DNA of 5,328 bases from contig JAAVXQ010000022.1 in NCBI GenBank assembly GCA_022790685.1, positions 1 to 5,328 on the forward strand, in the 5' to 3' direction. Positions 1-5,328 of the stretch are shown here, in pieces. Both the position numbers and the translations under genes were made by a program. Positions within the stretch are counted from its first letter, which is position 1. Each line of letters begins with the position of its first letter. The DNA comes from Clostridia bacterium. GTDB taxonomy: Bacteria > Bacillota > Clostridia > TANB77 > CAG-508. The notes below the pieces were generated by a model that saw nothing but the letters and a program-made list of their open reading frames with translations, had not been told where the DNA came from and ran no database searches.

Positions 1-1435
1 AATTGGAAAAGCAACACCATCTTATACAATACCAACAGGATTAAAAGCAACATATGGAGATAGATTACTATCAGTAAGATTACCAGAAGGATTTACTTTT
101 GAAAATGTAACAGAAACTACAGAAGTAGGAAATGCAGGAACGAATACATTCACAGTTAAATATACACCATCAGATTTAACAAATTATGAAATAGTAACTG
201 GAATATCAGTAACTGTAGAAGTTGATAAAGCAGAAGCTTATACACTAGAAAATGTAACATTTGAATATGATGAAGGAAGTTTAGACGGATATTACTTATA
301 TGATGGAAATGCACATGGAGTAAGAATTGTAGGATTACCAGATGGAATAATAGCAAGATATACTATGAATAATGGAACTAATGGAAATACAGCAGTAGAG
401 CCAGGAAGATATACAGTAACAGCAACATTTGAAATAGTTCCAGGTTCAGAAATAGATAACAATTATAAAGCAATTAATCCAAAAACAATGTCAAAAGATT
501 TTGAAATAGAAAATCCAAATATTGAATTAACAGACATTAGAATAATAAAAGCACCAACACAAAATAGATATGGACAAGACTTAGATTATACAGGAGCACA
601 AATTGAAATAACAAAAGTTAATGGAAGAAAACAAATAATAGATGTAACACCAGAAATGATAAGTGGATATAACAAGACAGAGTTAAATGAACAAACAGTT
701 TCAATAACATACAATAATAAATCAATATCATTCAAGGTTAAATTAGAAGATTATGAAGAATCAATTTCATTAACACTTACAAAAAATGAATTCAATCTTG
801 GAAGTACTATAACTGATGCAGATTTAGGTCCAGTTGTTACATTACATATGGCATCAGGAGTAGAAAGAGTTATAACAAATGCTACTATTAGCTATAATCA
901 ACCAACAGGAGCAGGAATAATGATAGTAACAGCAAGCTATAATGGAATGAGAGCAGAAGCAAAAGTTATGATAAAAGCTCCAGTGATTAAATATAATAAT
1001 ATTGAATTTACACAGGATAGCATTACAGTAACAGGTGAAGTATCTATAAATTGGGAAAATGATGGATATATAGCTAGACTAAATGGAAAGATAATCACAA
1101 GTCCTTACACAATTGTAAGCGTAGGTACACATACATTTACTTTAGAAGGAGCAAATGGAACAATAGTAGCTACTAAGACAATAATTATAGAACCAGAAAA
1201 ACCAGTTTATGAACTTACTCAAAATCCTGATGGAACATATACTATTGTATTTAATAAACCAGTAAACGCAAGAGTAACAAATTGCTATTACTATAACGAT
1301 GATGTAGAAGATTTAGTAGGATTTGATATATCAAATGGATATACATTCACAAGAAATGGTGCATATCTAATAGAAATAGTATATGATGGAAAAACTATTG
1401 AAGAGAGTTGTGAAGTTACAGGTCAAGCTAACTAA
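1..1435 (+). CDS. Secreted multi-domain Ig-like/MBG-like surface protein, C-terminal part (5' end outside window)
   Basis: The reading frame is open from the left edge (first full codon at base 2) to tandem stops TAA TAA at 1433-1438, giving 477 residues with no start in the window. It reads as a chain of beta-sandwich domains. Residues about 1-76 begin with KATPSYTIPTGLKATYGD, typical of repeat units in surface proteins. Residues 78-170 are an MBG-like unit (YDGNAHGVRI, then PGRYTVTATF). Residues 171-253 are a Big_3-type Ig-like domain (YGQDLDYTGAQIEI, then VSITYNNKSISFKVKL). Residues 254-327 look like another Ig-like unit, and 328-401 and 402-477 carry the pattern 'Y-T/I..G.h.F/I' common in small Ig-like domains. 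The two cysteines I see, at 428 and 470, are both in the last domain. There is no LPXTG motif, C-terminal membrane segment, dockerin or SLH motif, so any anchor must lie upstream, or the protein is released. Adhesion or matrix structure is the likely role of this family, but the ligand is unknown. The ATG at 365 is an internal methionine. Confidence 0.85.
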   Translation, partial: IGKATPSYTIPTGLKATYGDRLLSVRLPEGFTFENVTETTEVGNAGTNTFTVKYTPSDLTNYEIVTGISVTVEVDKAEAYTLENVTFEYDEGSLDGYYLYDGNAHGVRIVGLPDGIIARYTMNNGTNGNTAVEPGRYTVTATFEIVPGSEIDNNYKAINPKTMSKDFEIENPNIELTDIRIIKAPTQNRYGQDLDYTGAQIEITKVNGRKQIIDVTPEMISGYNKTELNEQTVSITYNNKSISFKVKLEDYEESISLTLTKNEFNLGSTITDADLGPVVTLHMASGVERVITNATISYNQPTGAGIMIVTASYNGMRAEAKVMIKAPVIKYNNIEFTQDSITVTGEVSINWENDGYIARLNGKIITSPYTIVSVGTHTFTLEGANGTIVATKTIIIEPEKPVYELTQNPDGTYTIVFNKPVNARVTNCYYYNDDVEDLVGFDISNGYTFTRNGAYLIEIVYDGKTIEESCEVTGQAN

Positions 1436-1496
1436 TAAAACTTTATACTAAAATAAATAAACTGTAGAACTTCAATAACGAAGGGATTAATAAAAT

Positions 1497-1529
1497 ATAA
1501 AAGGACTAATTTTAAATTAGTCCTTTTAT
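1497..1529 (+). terminator. Rho-independent terminator of the Ig-like surface gene
   Basis: The arms 1499-1512 and 1514-1527 are perfectly complementary (AAAAGGACTAATTT and its reverse complement), and the bases at 1497-1498 and 1528-1529 also pair. The right arm ends in TCCTTTT followed by a T-rich stretch. It lies about 60 nt after the stop codon and upstream of the next promoter, so it should separate the two transcription units. The real loop will be larger than the single central base. The symmetric A and T arms could also act on the opposite strand. Confidence 0.85.
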
Positions 1530-1542
1530 GTTATTAATTTTC

Positions 1543-1571
1543 TTTACAATTATAAAAAGTAGTATTATAAT
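1543..1571 (+). promoter_or_regulatory. Sigma-A type promoter for the 81-residue membrane protein gene
   Basis: TTTACA (1543-1548; 5 of 6 bases match TTGACA) and a perfect TATAAT (1566-1571) are separated by 17 bp. Transcription should start near 1578, giving a 5' leader of about 45 nt before the ATG at 1623. The site follows directly after the preceding terminator, which supports independent transcription. Confidence 0.75.
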
Positions 1572-1610
1572 ATTGATAATTAAATTTAAAGAAAATTGTT
1601 TGTTAAAGAA

Positions 1611-1616
1611 AGGAAG
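1611..1616 (+). promoter_or_regulatory. Ribosome binding site AGGAAG that decides the start at 1623
   Basis: AGGAAG lies 6 nt before ATG 1623. A TTG at 1596 is in frame but would place this site inside the coding region and has no comparable Shine-Dalgarno sequence of its own, so the ATG is preferred. Confidence 0.7.
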
Positions 1617-1622
1617 CGAAAA

Positions 1623-1868
1623 ATGAAAAAAGAGAATTTGTCTAAAATTATAATTGGAATAATCATTATAGCAATAATCATTATAGCAATTATTGTAGTG
1701 GCTACTGAAGCAATTTATTATTTGACAATTGATAAAAAAGATTCAAAAGATGTAAATAACAATTTTATGAATCAAAATAATAGTTCACAAAACATCAATG
1801 ATGATGAATATACAGAAATGCCAGAAATACCAGAAAATATGCCAGAAGAAATTGAAATAGGGGCATAA
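1623..1868 (+). CDS. Small single-pass membrane protein with acidic tail, unknown function
   Basis: The 81-residue product is not one I recognise. It starts with a short basic stretch (MKKENLSK), then a very hydrophobic, almost pure Ile/Ala/Val segment at residues about 9-34 (IIIIAIIIIAIIVVA), long enough to span the membrane. Residues 43-81 are hydrophilic: Lys/Asp, then Asn/Gln/Ser-rich, ending in an acidic stretch with repeated MPE/PE units (EMPEIPENMPEE). There is no lipobox cysteine and no clear signal peptidase site, so it should stay anchored with the basic N-terminus inside and the acidic tail outside; this topology is inferred from charge. It has its own promoter and is bounded by terminators on both sides, so it is not in an operon with its neighbours, although both neighbours encode extracytoplasmic proteins. 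The good RBS, promoter and terminator argue that it is a real gene. Confidence 0.75.
   Translation: MKKENLSKIIIGIIIIAIIIIAIIVVATEAIYYLTIDKKDSKDVNNNFMNQNNSSQNINDDEYTEMPEIPENMPEEIEIGA
1658..1687 (+). repeat. 15-bp tandem duplication in the membrane-segment codons
   Basis: Two exact copies of AATAATCATTATAGC lie head to tail at 1658-1672 and 1673-1687, with a further matching AAT after them. In frame they give the repeated IIIIA block of the membrane segment. Because the unit is five codons, gain or loss of a copy would keep the frame and change the membrane segment length. Confidence 0.8.
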
Positions 1869-1881
1869 GAATAAATTAAAT

Positions 1882-1919
1882 AAAAAATAAAGAAAGTTAA
1901 AAAATTTTCTTTATTTTTT
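1882..1919 (+). terminator. Rho-independent terminator of the small membrane protein gene
   Basis: The arms 1882-1895 and 1906-1919 are perfectly complementary over 14 bp (AAAAAATAAAGAAA and its reverse complement). The loop of about 10 nt can pair further, and a T run sits in and after the right arm. The stem is very AT-rich, so its strength is uncertain, but its position 14 nt after the stop codon fits. Confidence 0.75.
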
Positions 1920-1934
1920 TAGATTAAAAAACCA

Positions 1935-1951
1935 TAAGAATCTGTAAGAAT
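1935..1951. repeat. Short direct repeat TAAGAAT, 10-bp period, upstream of the ChW gene promoter
   Basis: TAAGAAT occurs at 1935-1941 and 1945-1951, one helical turn apart and about 49 bp before the -35 element at 2000. Paired direct repeats at this spacing are a common layout for response-regulator sites. In such AT-rich DNA the pair could be chance, and I do not recognise the motif. Confidence 0.25.
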
Positions 1952-1999
1952 AAAAAAATATTTTAAACATTAAAATGGAATAAAAAGAAAAAAATGTGG

Positions 2000-2028
2000 T
2001 TTACAAAAAAAAAGTAAAATGATATAAT
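2000..2028 (+). promoter_or_regulatory. Extended -10 sigma-A promoter for the ChW-repeat protein gene
   Basis: TTTACA (2000-2005) and perfect TATAAT (2023-2028) are 17 bp apart, and a TG at 2020-2021 gives the extended -10 form TGATATAAT. The start of transcription should be near 2035, leaving a leader of about 129 nt before ATG 2164. It is the best promoter match in the gap between the small membrane gene and the ChW gene. Confidence 0.8.
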
Positions 2029-2047
2029 ATGACTATTAAAGCTATAA

Positions 2048-2093
2048 AATGAGTTTATTATATATAATAACTAAATTTATATGTAAACTTATT
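2048..2093 (+). other. Possible hairpin in the 5' leader of the ChW gene
   Basis: Bases 2048-2058 (AATGAGTTTAT) can pair with 2083-2093 (GTAAACTTATT) over 11 positions including two G-U pairs. Inside lies a perfect 16-bp palindrome, TTATTATATATAATAA, at 2055-2070, which could form a competing structure in RNA or bind a dimeric protein as DNA. The composition is almost purely A/T, so the stability is low. I do not recognise it as a known riboswitch class. Confidence 0.35.
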
Positions 2094-2151
2094 ATATAGG
2101 AAAATGAGGGAAAAACAATCTCTCAAAATATACAAATTGTATAATATTTTT

Positions 2152-2158
2152 AAGGAGG
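2152..2158 (+). promoter_or_regulatory. Strong ribosome binding site AAGGAGG that decides the start at 2164
   Basis: AAGGAGG lies 5 nt before ATG 2164, where a clear signal peptide begins. The in-frame ATG at 2104 has only a weak AGG and would add 20 residues ahead of the signal peptide, so 2164 is chosen. Confidence 0.9.
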
Positions 2159-2163
2159 CAAAA

Positions 2164-5034
2164 ATGAAAAAAGTATTATTAGGAAGTTTGTCAATAATAT
2201 TAGTACTTGTATTATTATTACCATTTTATAGTTATGCAGCTGAAGATGAAATATCAGTACTATATAGTACACACATCCAAAACAAAGGCTGGGAAACCGT
2301 ATACAAAAAAGATGGACAAACAGCAGGGACTATGGGGCAAAGTTTAAGACTTGAAGGAATAAAAATTAAATTAGAAAACAAAACAGCCTATTCTGGAAAT
2401 ATTGAGTACTCAACACATGTTGAAAAAATAGGTTGGCAAGAATATGTAAAAAATGATGAAATGGCCGGAACAAATGGACTAAGCCTAAGATTAGAAGCAA
2501 TAAAGATAAGACTTACTGATGAATTAGCAGAGCACTATGATATATATTATAGAGCATTTGCACAAAATCATGGATGGTTAGATTGGGCAAAAAATGATCA
2601 AATCGCAGGAACAGCAGGATATAGTTTTAGATTAGAAGCTATTGATATTAAATTAGTAAAAAAAGGTGAACCCGCACCAGGAAAAACAGATTTAACATAT
2701 TTAGTAAAAATACCAACAGTAGAATATACAACACATGTTCAAAATATTGGATGGCAAGAATATGTAGCAGATGGAAAAATGGCAGGAACAAGTGGATTAG
2801 GATTAAGATTAGAAGGAATTAAAATAAGATTAAAAAATAAAAGCTATGCAGGAGACATTGAATATACAACACATGTTCAAAACATAGGTTGGCAAGAATA
2901 TGTAAAAAATGATGAAATGGCTGGAACAAATGGACTAAGTTTAAGACTAGAAGCAATCAGAATAAGACTTACTGGAGAAATGGCAGAAAAATATGATATT
3001 TATTATAGAGTTCATGCACAAAATGCAGGATGGCTTAACTGGGCAAAAAATGATTCTCCTTCTGGAACAGCGGGATATGGACTTAGATTAGAAGGTATTG
3101 AGATAGTAATTGTAAATAAAGGTGATCAGCCACCAGCTGTACATGTGGATAATGATAAATCTTATTTAGAGCCTACACCAGATCCACTTCCACCAGAAGA
3201 TACAAAAATTAATGGATTAATAACTTCAAACTTGTCAGATTCTATACCAGTATATAGATATGAAGACATAAGAGCTACAACATTAATGTCAAATAATGAA
3301 ATACAACTTACAGAAGGTATTTTAAAATGTAGAGTTGTAGAAGCACCAGCAGGTGTAAATAAAAATAATATATTAGAATATGAGTCAGCTGGAGCTGGAA
3401 AATTTAATGTAAAATTAAAAGCTTCAGTAGCAGGAACATATAAAATTATACCAGCAATTGAAGGTGATATAGTTCAAAATGGAAAATATGAAGCTGCACC
3501 ATTAACAGTAGAAGTAAAAGAAAATTATGCAATAAATGCAATTAGATTATATGATGGAGATAGAGTTGTATATGATTCAAAAGATACAACACCAAGCCAT
3601 CTAAAATTAAAAGTTGGAAGCATTATTATGCCAACTATCAAATATTTCCATGTTTATAATAGATATGATAATACAATAGAGTATGTTGAAATATCAGATG
3701 AAAAATTATATGAAAAAAGATTAGATATAGAAATAAATGTTCCAAAATCTACAGACAATGAAACAGGACCTTTATCAAATATGTCAGCACCATATAATAA
3801 TGATAATATGCCTATTGAATATGATAATGATGGAAACATGACTAGTGGATATTCAAAACCTATTTCAAAATTAGTTTTAGAATCTACTGATATGACTGGA
3901 ACAGAAAATATAACAGTACATATACCAAATAATCCAACATATCATACTGATGATTTTGAAACAGTAATAAATGTAGATGTTGAAGAAATAGGAAATCTTG
4001 TAGGTATAACATTAGATGGAAAAAATAAATTAACAACAGAATCAAATTATGCTCTAAATTTATATAATACTGTTCCAGCAGATAAAACAGAAGGTGTAGA
4101 TTATAGAGTTGAAGAAGATGGATTAGTATATACAATAATACCAATGCTACAATTAGATGAAAATGGAAATACAACAAGAACAATAAGAGGAAATGTAGGT
4201 CTTGGTAAATCAAATGATAAAGAAGGAAAGATAGGAATAAGTGAAATAGGAAATACATTCTTATCTAATGATTTAAAAATAAAATTCTATTATACAAATG
4301 TGTATTTAACTTATGCTTCAACATTAGTAACAGAACAAAGAATATCTGCAATAGGTCTTGCAATTTCTAGTACAGCAAATATGGATAAATTAAGTCAAGG
4401 TGTAAGTATTAAATTTGATGGAGCAAATGGACGTGAAGAAGCTGTATTAAAACTTTATATTGATGGTCAAGCAGTTACTCCACAAGTATCTGCAATAAAT
4501 ACAGATGAAGTTCCAGAAGTTGAAATAACAAAACCAAATAATTTAGTATATAGTGATGGAGAAGAGATTGACTTTGAAGGACTAGTTGTAACAAATAAAG
4601 AAACAGGAGAAACTTTAGAAGTTGTAGCAAGTGATACAATTGCTAGTTTAGAAAAAGCAGATGAAAATGGAGTTCAAACTATTATCTTAAAATTAAAAGA
4701 AAATGGAACTATAATAGGTGAATTCGATATAATGGTAACTCCTGTAGTTGCTGAGGATGAAGAAGTGATAGAAAATACTATAGATAATTCAGTAGTAAAT
4801 AATGATGAGAACATTGTAGAAGACTCTAATAATGTAATTGAGAATAATGTAGTAGAAGATCAAAATACTGTAGAAGATGAAGAAACTACTGAAAATATAG
4901 TTGATGAAAATATAATTGAAAATGAAGTAATTACTGATAATGATGTTCAAGAAGAAACTAATACTACTGAAGAAATAGAAGAAGTAGTACCCGAAGTTGT
5001 AGAAGAACAATCAGAAGTTAATGAGGTAGTTTAA
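2164..5034 (+). CDS. Secreted ChW-repeat (clostridial hydrophobic W) protein with Ig-like domain and acidic C-terminal tail
   Basis: The product is 956 residues. Residues 1-25 are a signal peptide: MKK, then a Leu/Ile/Val core, then a likely cleavage site near SYA|AED. Six ChW repeats (PF07538 family) follow at residues about 31-319, each with the hallmark pattern HxQxxGW...AGTxGxxxRLEAIxIxL; the GW tryptophans are at 43, 91, 138, 197, 243 and 290. A Pro/acidic linker (about 320-346) leads to a region of about 440 residues that I cannot assign. Within it, 371-452 looks Ig-like (GAGKFNVKLKASVAGTYKI), and the rest is beta-rich without visible catalytic motifs. Residues about 785-862 are a Big_3-type Ig-like domain, and 863-956 form an acidic tail. 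The only cysteine I see is 389. ChW repeats occur in secreted clostridial proteins and are presumed to mediate surface or ligand binding, but their ligand is not well settled. There is no LPXTG, SLH, dockerin or C-terminal membrane segment. The gene is monocistronic, with its own promoter and terminator. A structural or adhesive surface role is inferred. Confidence 0.92.
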   Translation: MKKVLLGSLSIILVLVLLLPFYSYAAEDEISVLYSTHIQNKGWETVYKKDGQTAGTMGQSLRLEGIKIKLENKTAYSGNIEYSTHVEKIGWQEYVKNDEMAGTNGLSLRLEAIKIRLTDELAEHYDIYYRAFAQNHGWLDWAKNDQIAGTAGYSFRLEAIDIKLVKKGEPAPGKTDLTYLVKIPTVEYTTHVQNIGWQEYVADGKMAGTSGLGLRLEGIKIRLKNKSYAGDIEYTTHVQNIGWQEYVKNDEMAGTNGLSLRLEAIRIRLTGEMAEKYDIYYRVHAQNAGWLNWAKNDSPSGTAGYGLRLEGIEIVIVNKGDQPPAVHVDNDKSYLEPTPDPLPPEDTKINGLITSNLSDSIPVYRYEDIRATTLMSNNEIQLTEGILKCRVVEAPAGVNKNNILEYESAGAGKFNVKLKASVAGTYKIIPAIEGDIVQNGKYEAAPLTVEVKENYAINAIRLYDGDRVVYDSKDTTPSHLKLKVGSIIMPTIKYFHVYNRYDNTIEYVEISDEKLYEKRLDIEINVPKSTDNETGPLSNMSAPYNNDNMPIEYDNDGNMTSGYSKPISKLVLESTDMTGTENITVHIPNNPTYHTDDFETVINVDVEEIGNLVGITLDGKNKLTTESNYALNLYNTVPADKTEGVDYRVEEDGLVYTIIPMLQLDENGNTTRTIRGNVGLGKSNDKEGKIGISEIGNTFLSNDLKIKFYYTNVYLTYASTLVTEQRISAIGLAISSTANMDKLSQGVSIKFDGANGREEAVLKLYIDGQAVTPQVSAINTDEVPEVEITKPNNLVYSDGEEIDFEGLVVTNKETGETLEVVASDTIASLEKADENGVQTIILKLKENGTIIGEFDIMVTPVVAEDEEVIENTIDNSVVNNDENIVEDSNNVIENNVVEDQNTVEDEETTENIVDENIIENEVITDNDVQEETNTTEEIEEVVPEVVEEQSEVNEVV
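2254..3120 (+). repeat. Six ChW repeats arranged as a duplicated triplet
   Basis: The repeats lie at about 2254-2396, 2398-2538, 2539-2664, 2716-2853, 2854-2994 and 2995-3120. The GW tryptophans are spaced 48, 47, 59, 46 and 47 residues apart; the 59 marks a linker (GEPAPGKTDL) between two sets of three. Repeat 2 matches repeat 5 and repeat 3 matches repeat 6 at the same 456-nt offset. Bases 2428-2465 and 2884-2921 are identical over 38 nt. Repeats 3 and 6 share the variant form DIYYR...QN.GWL.WAKND, so the unit of duplication was three repeats. Confidence 0.9.
4750..5031 (+). other. Coding region for the acidic Asn/Glu/Val/Ile low-complexity tail
   Basis: The last 94 residues of the ChW protein (863-956) contain almost no basic residues and consist mainly of E, D, N, V, I and T in short irregular units such as NIVEDSNN, NNVVEDQN, NIVDENIIEN and EEIEEVVPEVVEE. 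The tail follows directly on the Ig-like domain and runs to the stop codon, with no sorting signal after it. It is probably disordered and strongly negative at neutral pH. Its function is unknown; cation binding, electrostatic attachment or spacing are possibilities only. Confidence 0.85.
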
Positions 5035-5040
5035 AATTTA

Positions 5041-5086
5041 TAACAATAAAAATCCAGCTTATTTCTAAGCTGGATTTTTATTGTTA
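5041..5086 (+). terminator. Strong Rho-independent terminator of the ChW-repeat gene
   Basis: The arms 5041-5061 and 5066-5086 are perfectly complementary over 21 bp around a TTTC loop. The core is ATCCAGCTTA/TAAGCTGGAT and the right arm continues into TTTTTATTGTT. It begins 6 nt after the stop codon. The mirror A-tract means it could also stop transcription coming from the other side. Confidence 0.93.
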
Positions 5087-5203
5087 ATAGATAGTATTTT
5101 ATTATATTACATGAAATAAGAGAGTAGAACTAAATATAAAAAACTAATAAATTTAATTTTATTAACATTAGAAAATAAACCAAACATTTTTTTGTAAAAG
5201 ATA

Positions 5204-5232
5204 TTGACAACGAAAAAATGTTCGAGTATAAT
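5204..5232 (+). promoter_or_regulatory. Consensus sigma-A promoter of the SOS-type gene at the right edge
   Basis: Perfect TTGACA (5204-5209) and perfect TATAAT (5227-5232) are separated by 17 bp. The expected start of transcription is near 5239, giving a leader of about 37 nt. So strong a promoter combined with two operator-like sites is typical of a tightly repressed, inducible gene. Confidence 0.9.
5211..5224. promoter_or_regulatory. LexA (SOS) box 1, in the -35/-10 spacer
   Basis: CGAAAAAATGTTCG matches the Bacillus/Clostridium LexA box CGAAC-N4-GTTCG at all fixed positions except the fifth (A for C). It fills almost the whole spacer between -35 and -10, so bound LexA would block RNA polymerase. 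The repressor identity is inferred from the motif and position. Confidence 0.8.
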
Positions 5233-5245
5233 GTAAACAAAGTTG

Positions 5246-5259
5246 CGAAACGATGTTCG
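5246..5259. promoter_or_regulatory. LexA (SOS) box 2, just downstream of the expected transcription start
   Basis: CGAAACGATGTTCG has the same CGAAA-N4-GTTCG form as box 1, with the same single departure from CGAAC-N4-GTTCG. The two boxes start 35 bp apart, a little over three helical turns, so two LexA dimers could sit on nearly the same DNA face. Two sites suggest tight repression. Confidence 0.72.
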
Positions 5260-5265
5260 TATTAT

Positions 5266-5271
5266 GGAGGG
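5266..5271 (+). promoter_or_regulatory. Ribosome binding site GGAGGG for the gene at the right edge
   Basis: GGAGGG ends 4 nt before ATG 5276 and sits between LexA box 2 and the start codon. It supports this ATG as the true start. Confidence 0.8.
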
Positions 5272-5275
5272 TTAT

Positions 5276-5328
5276 ATGAATAGTAAAAAACAAAGAAAAA
5301 GAAAATTAAATTTATTTAGAGTAATAAA
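5276..5328 (+). CDS. Start of a LexA-controlled gene, first 17 codons only; possible SOS division inhibitor
   Basis: ATG 5276 opens a frame that runs off the window after 17 full codons (MNSKKQRKRKLNLFRVI). The visible part is very basic, with 6 Lys/Arg in residues 4-10, and turns hydrophobic at its end, as at the cytoplasmic side of a membrane anchor. It has a strong RBS, a consensus promoter and two LexA-type boxes, so induction by DNA damage is likely. Known SOS genes of Firmicutes with such an N-terminus are the small membrane-anchored cell division inhibitors (YneA, SosA, often with LysM), which usually lie next to lexA. This identity is inference: no LysM or membrane segment is inside the window. 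A basic DNA-binding SOS protein is the main alternative. Confidence 0.7.
   Translation, partial: MNSKKQRKRKLNLFRVI

Noticed and set aside
365..1435. ATG at 365 as the start of the first gene
   Set aside because: The frame is open back to the left edge, the upstream codons continue a recognisable MBG-like domain, and there is no RBS before 365. It is an internal methionine.
1596..1622. TTG at 1596 as the start of the small membrane protein
   Set aside because: It has no good Shine-Dalgarno sequence, while ATG 1623 has AGGAAG at 6 nt spacing.
2140..2145. Second TATAAT close to the ChW gene start
   Set aside because: There is no -35-like element at 17 bp, and the RBS would lie at the extreme 5' end of the transcript. 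It is probably chance in AT-rich DNA.
2104..2163. In-frame ATG at 2104 as the start of the ChW protein
   Set aside because: Only a weak AGG precedes it, and it would put 20 polar residues before a clean signal peptide. AAGGAGG at 2152-2158 points to ATG 2164.
2254..3120. CRISPR-like or other non-coding repeat array
   Set aside because: The repeats are about 140 nt, in frame, diverge at silent positions and match the ChW protein motif, so they are coding repeats.
3654..5010. Minus-strand open frames at 3654-3839, 3884-4258, 4789-5010, and likewise 156-356
   Set aside because: They lie fully inside well-supported plus-strand genes, are rich in Leu/Phe/Tyr/Ile as expected from reading Asn/Glu/Lys codons backwards, and lack convincing RBSs.
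5087..5203. A hidden small gene or divergent lexA start between the terminator and the SOS promoter
   Set aside because: No frame of useful length with an RBS is visible on either strand; the stretch is plain AT-rich spacer.

Overview
The window is strongly AT-rich, uses AGA for arginine and TGG for tryptophan, and carries strong AGGAGG-type ribosome binding sites, consensus sigma-A promoters and hairpin terminators. This points to a low-GC Firmicute. The clostridial hydrophobic-W (ChW) repeats in the largest gene, and two Bacillus/Clostridium-type LexA operators at the right end, favour an anaerobic, probably gut-associated, member of the Clostridia. I cannot name genus or species.

All genes are on the plus strand, and each appears to be its own transcription unit. 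(1) 1-1435 is the C-terminal 477 residues of a large secreted protein built from bacterial Ig-like and MBG-like beta-sandwich domains, followed by a hairpin terminator. (2) 1623-1868 encodes an 81-residue single-pass membrane protein with an Ile-rich membrane segment and a short acidic tail. It has its own promoter (TTTACA-17-TATAAT) and its own terminator. (3) 2164-5034 encodes a 956-residue secreted protein with a signal peptide, six ChW repeats arranged as a duplicated triplet, a long unrecognised beta-rich middle, one Ig-like domain and a 94-residue acidic Asn/Glu/Val/Ile tail. It has an extended -10 promoter, a leader of about 129 nt and a 21-bp terminator hairpin. (4) From 5276 the first 17 codons of another gene run off the right edge. 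Its consensus promoter carries one LexA-type box exactly in the -35/-10 spacer and a second just after the expected transcription start.

The first three products all look cell-envelope or extracellular. They probably contribute to the cell surface (adhesion, wall or glycan binding), but nothing here shows an enzyme active site or proves that they act together. The partial fourth gene is best read as an SOS (DNA-damage) regulated gene. A small membrane-anchored division inhibitor of the YneA/SosA kind is possible but unproven from 17 residues. I found no RNA genes, mobile elements, CRISPR arrays or attachment sites. No gene-free stretch exceeds 300 bases; the longest, 1869-2163, holds a terminator, a promoter and the leader of the ChW gene.
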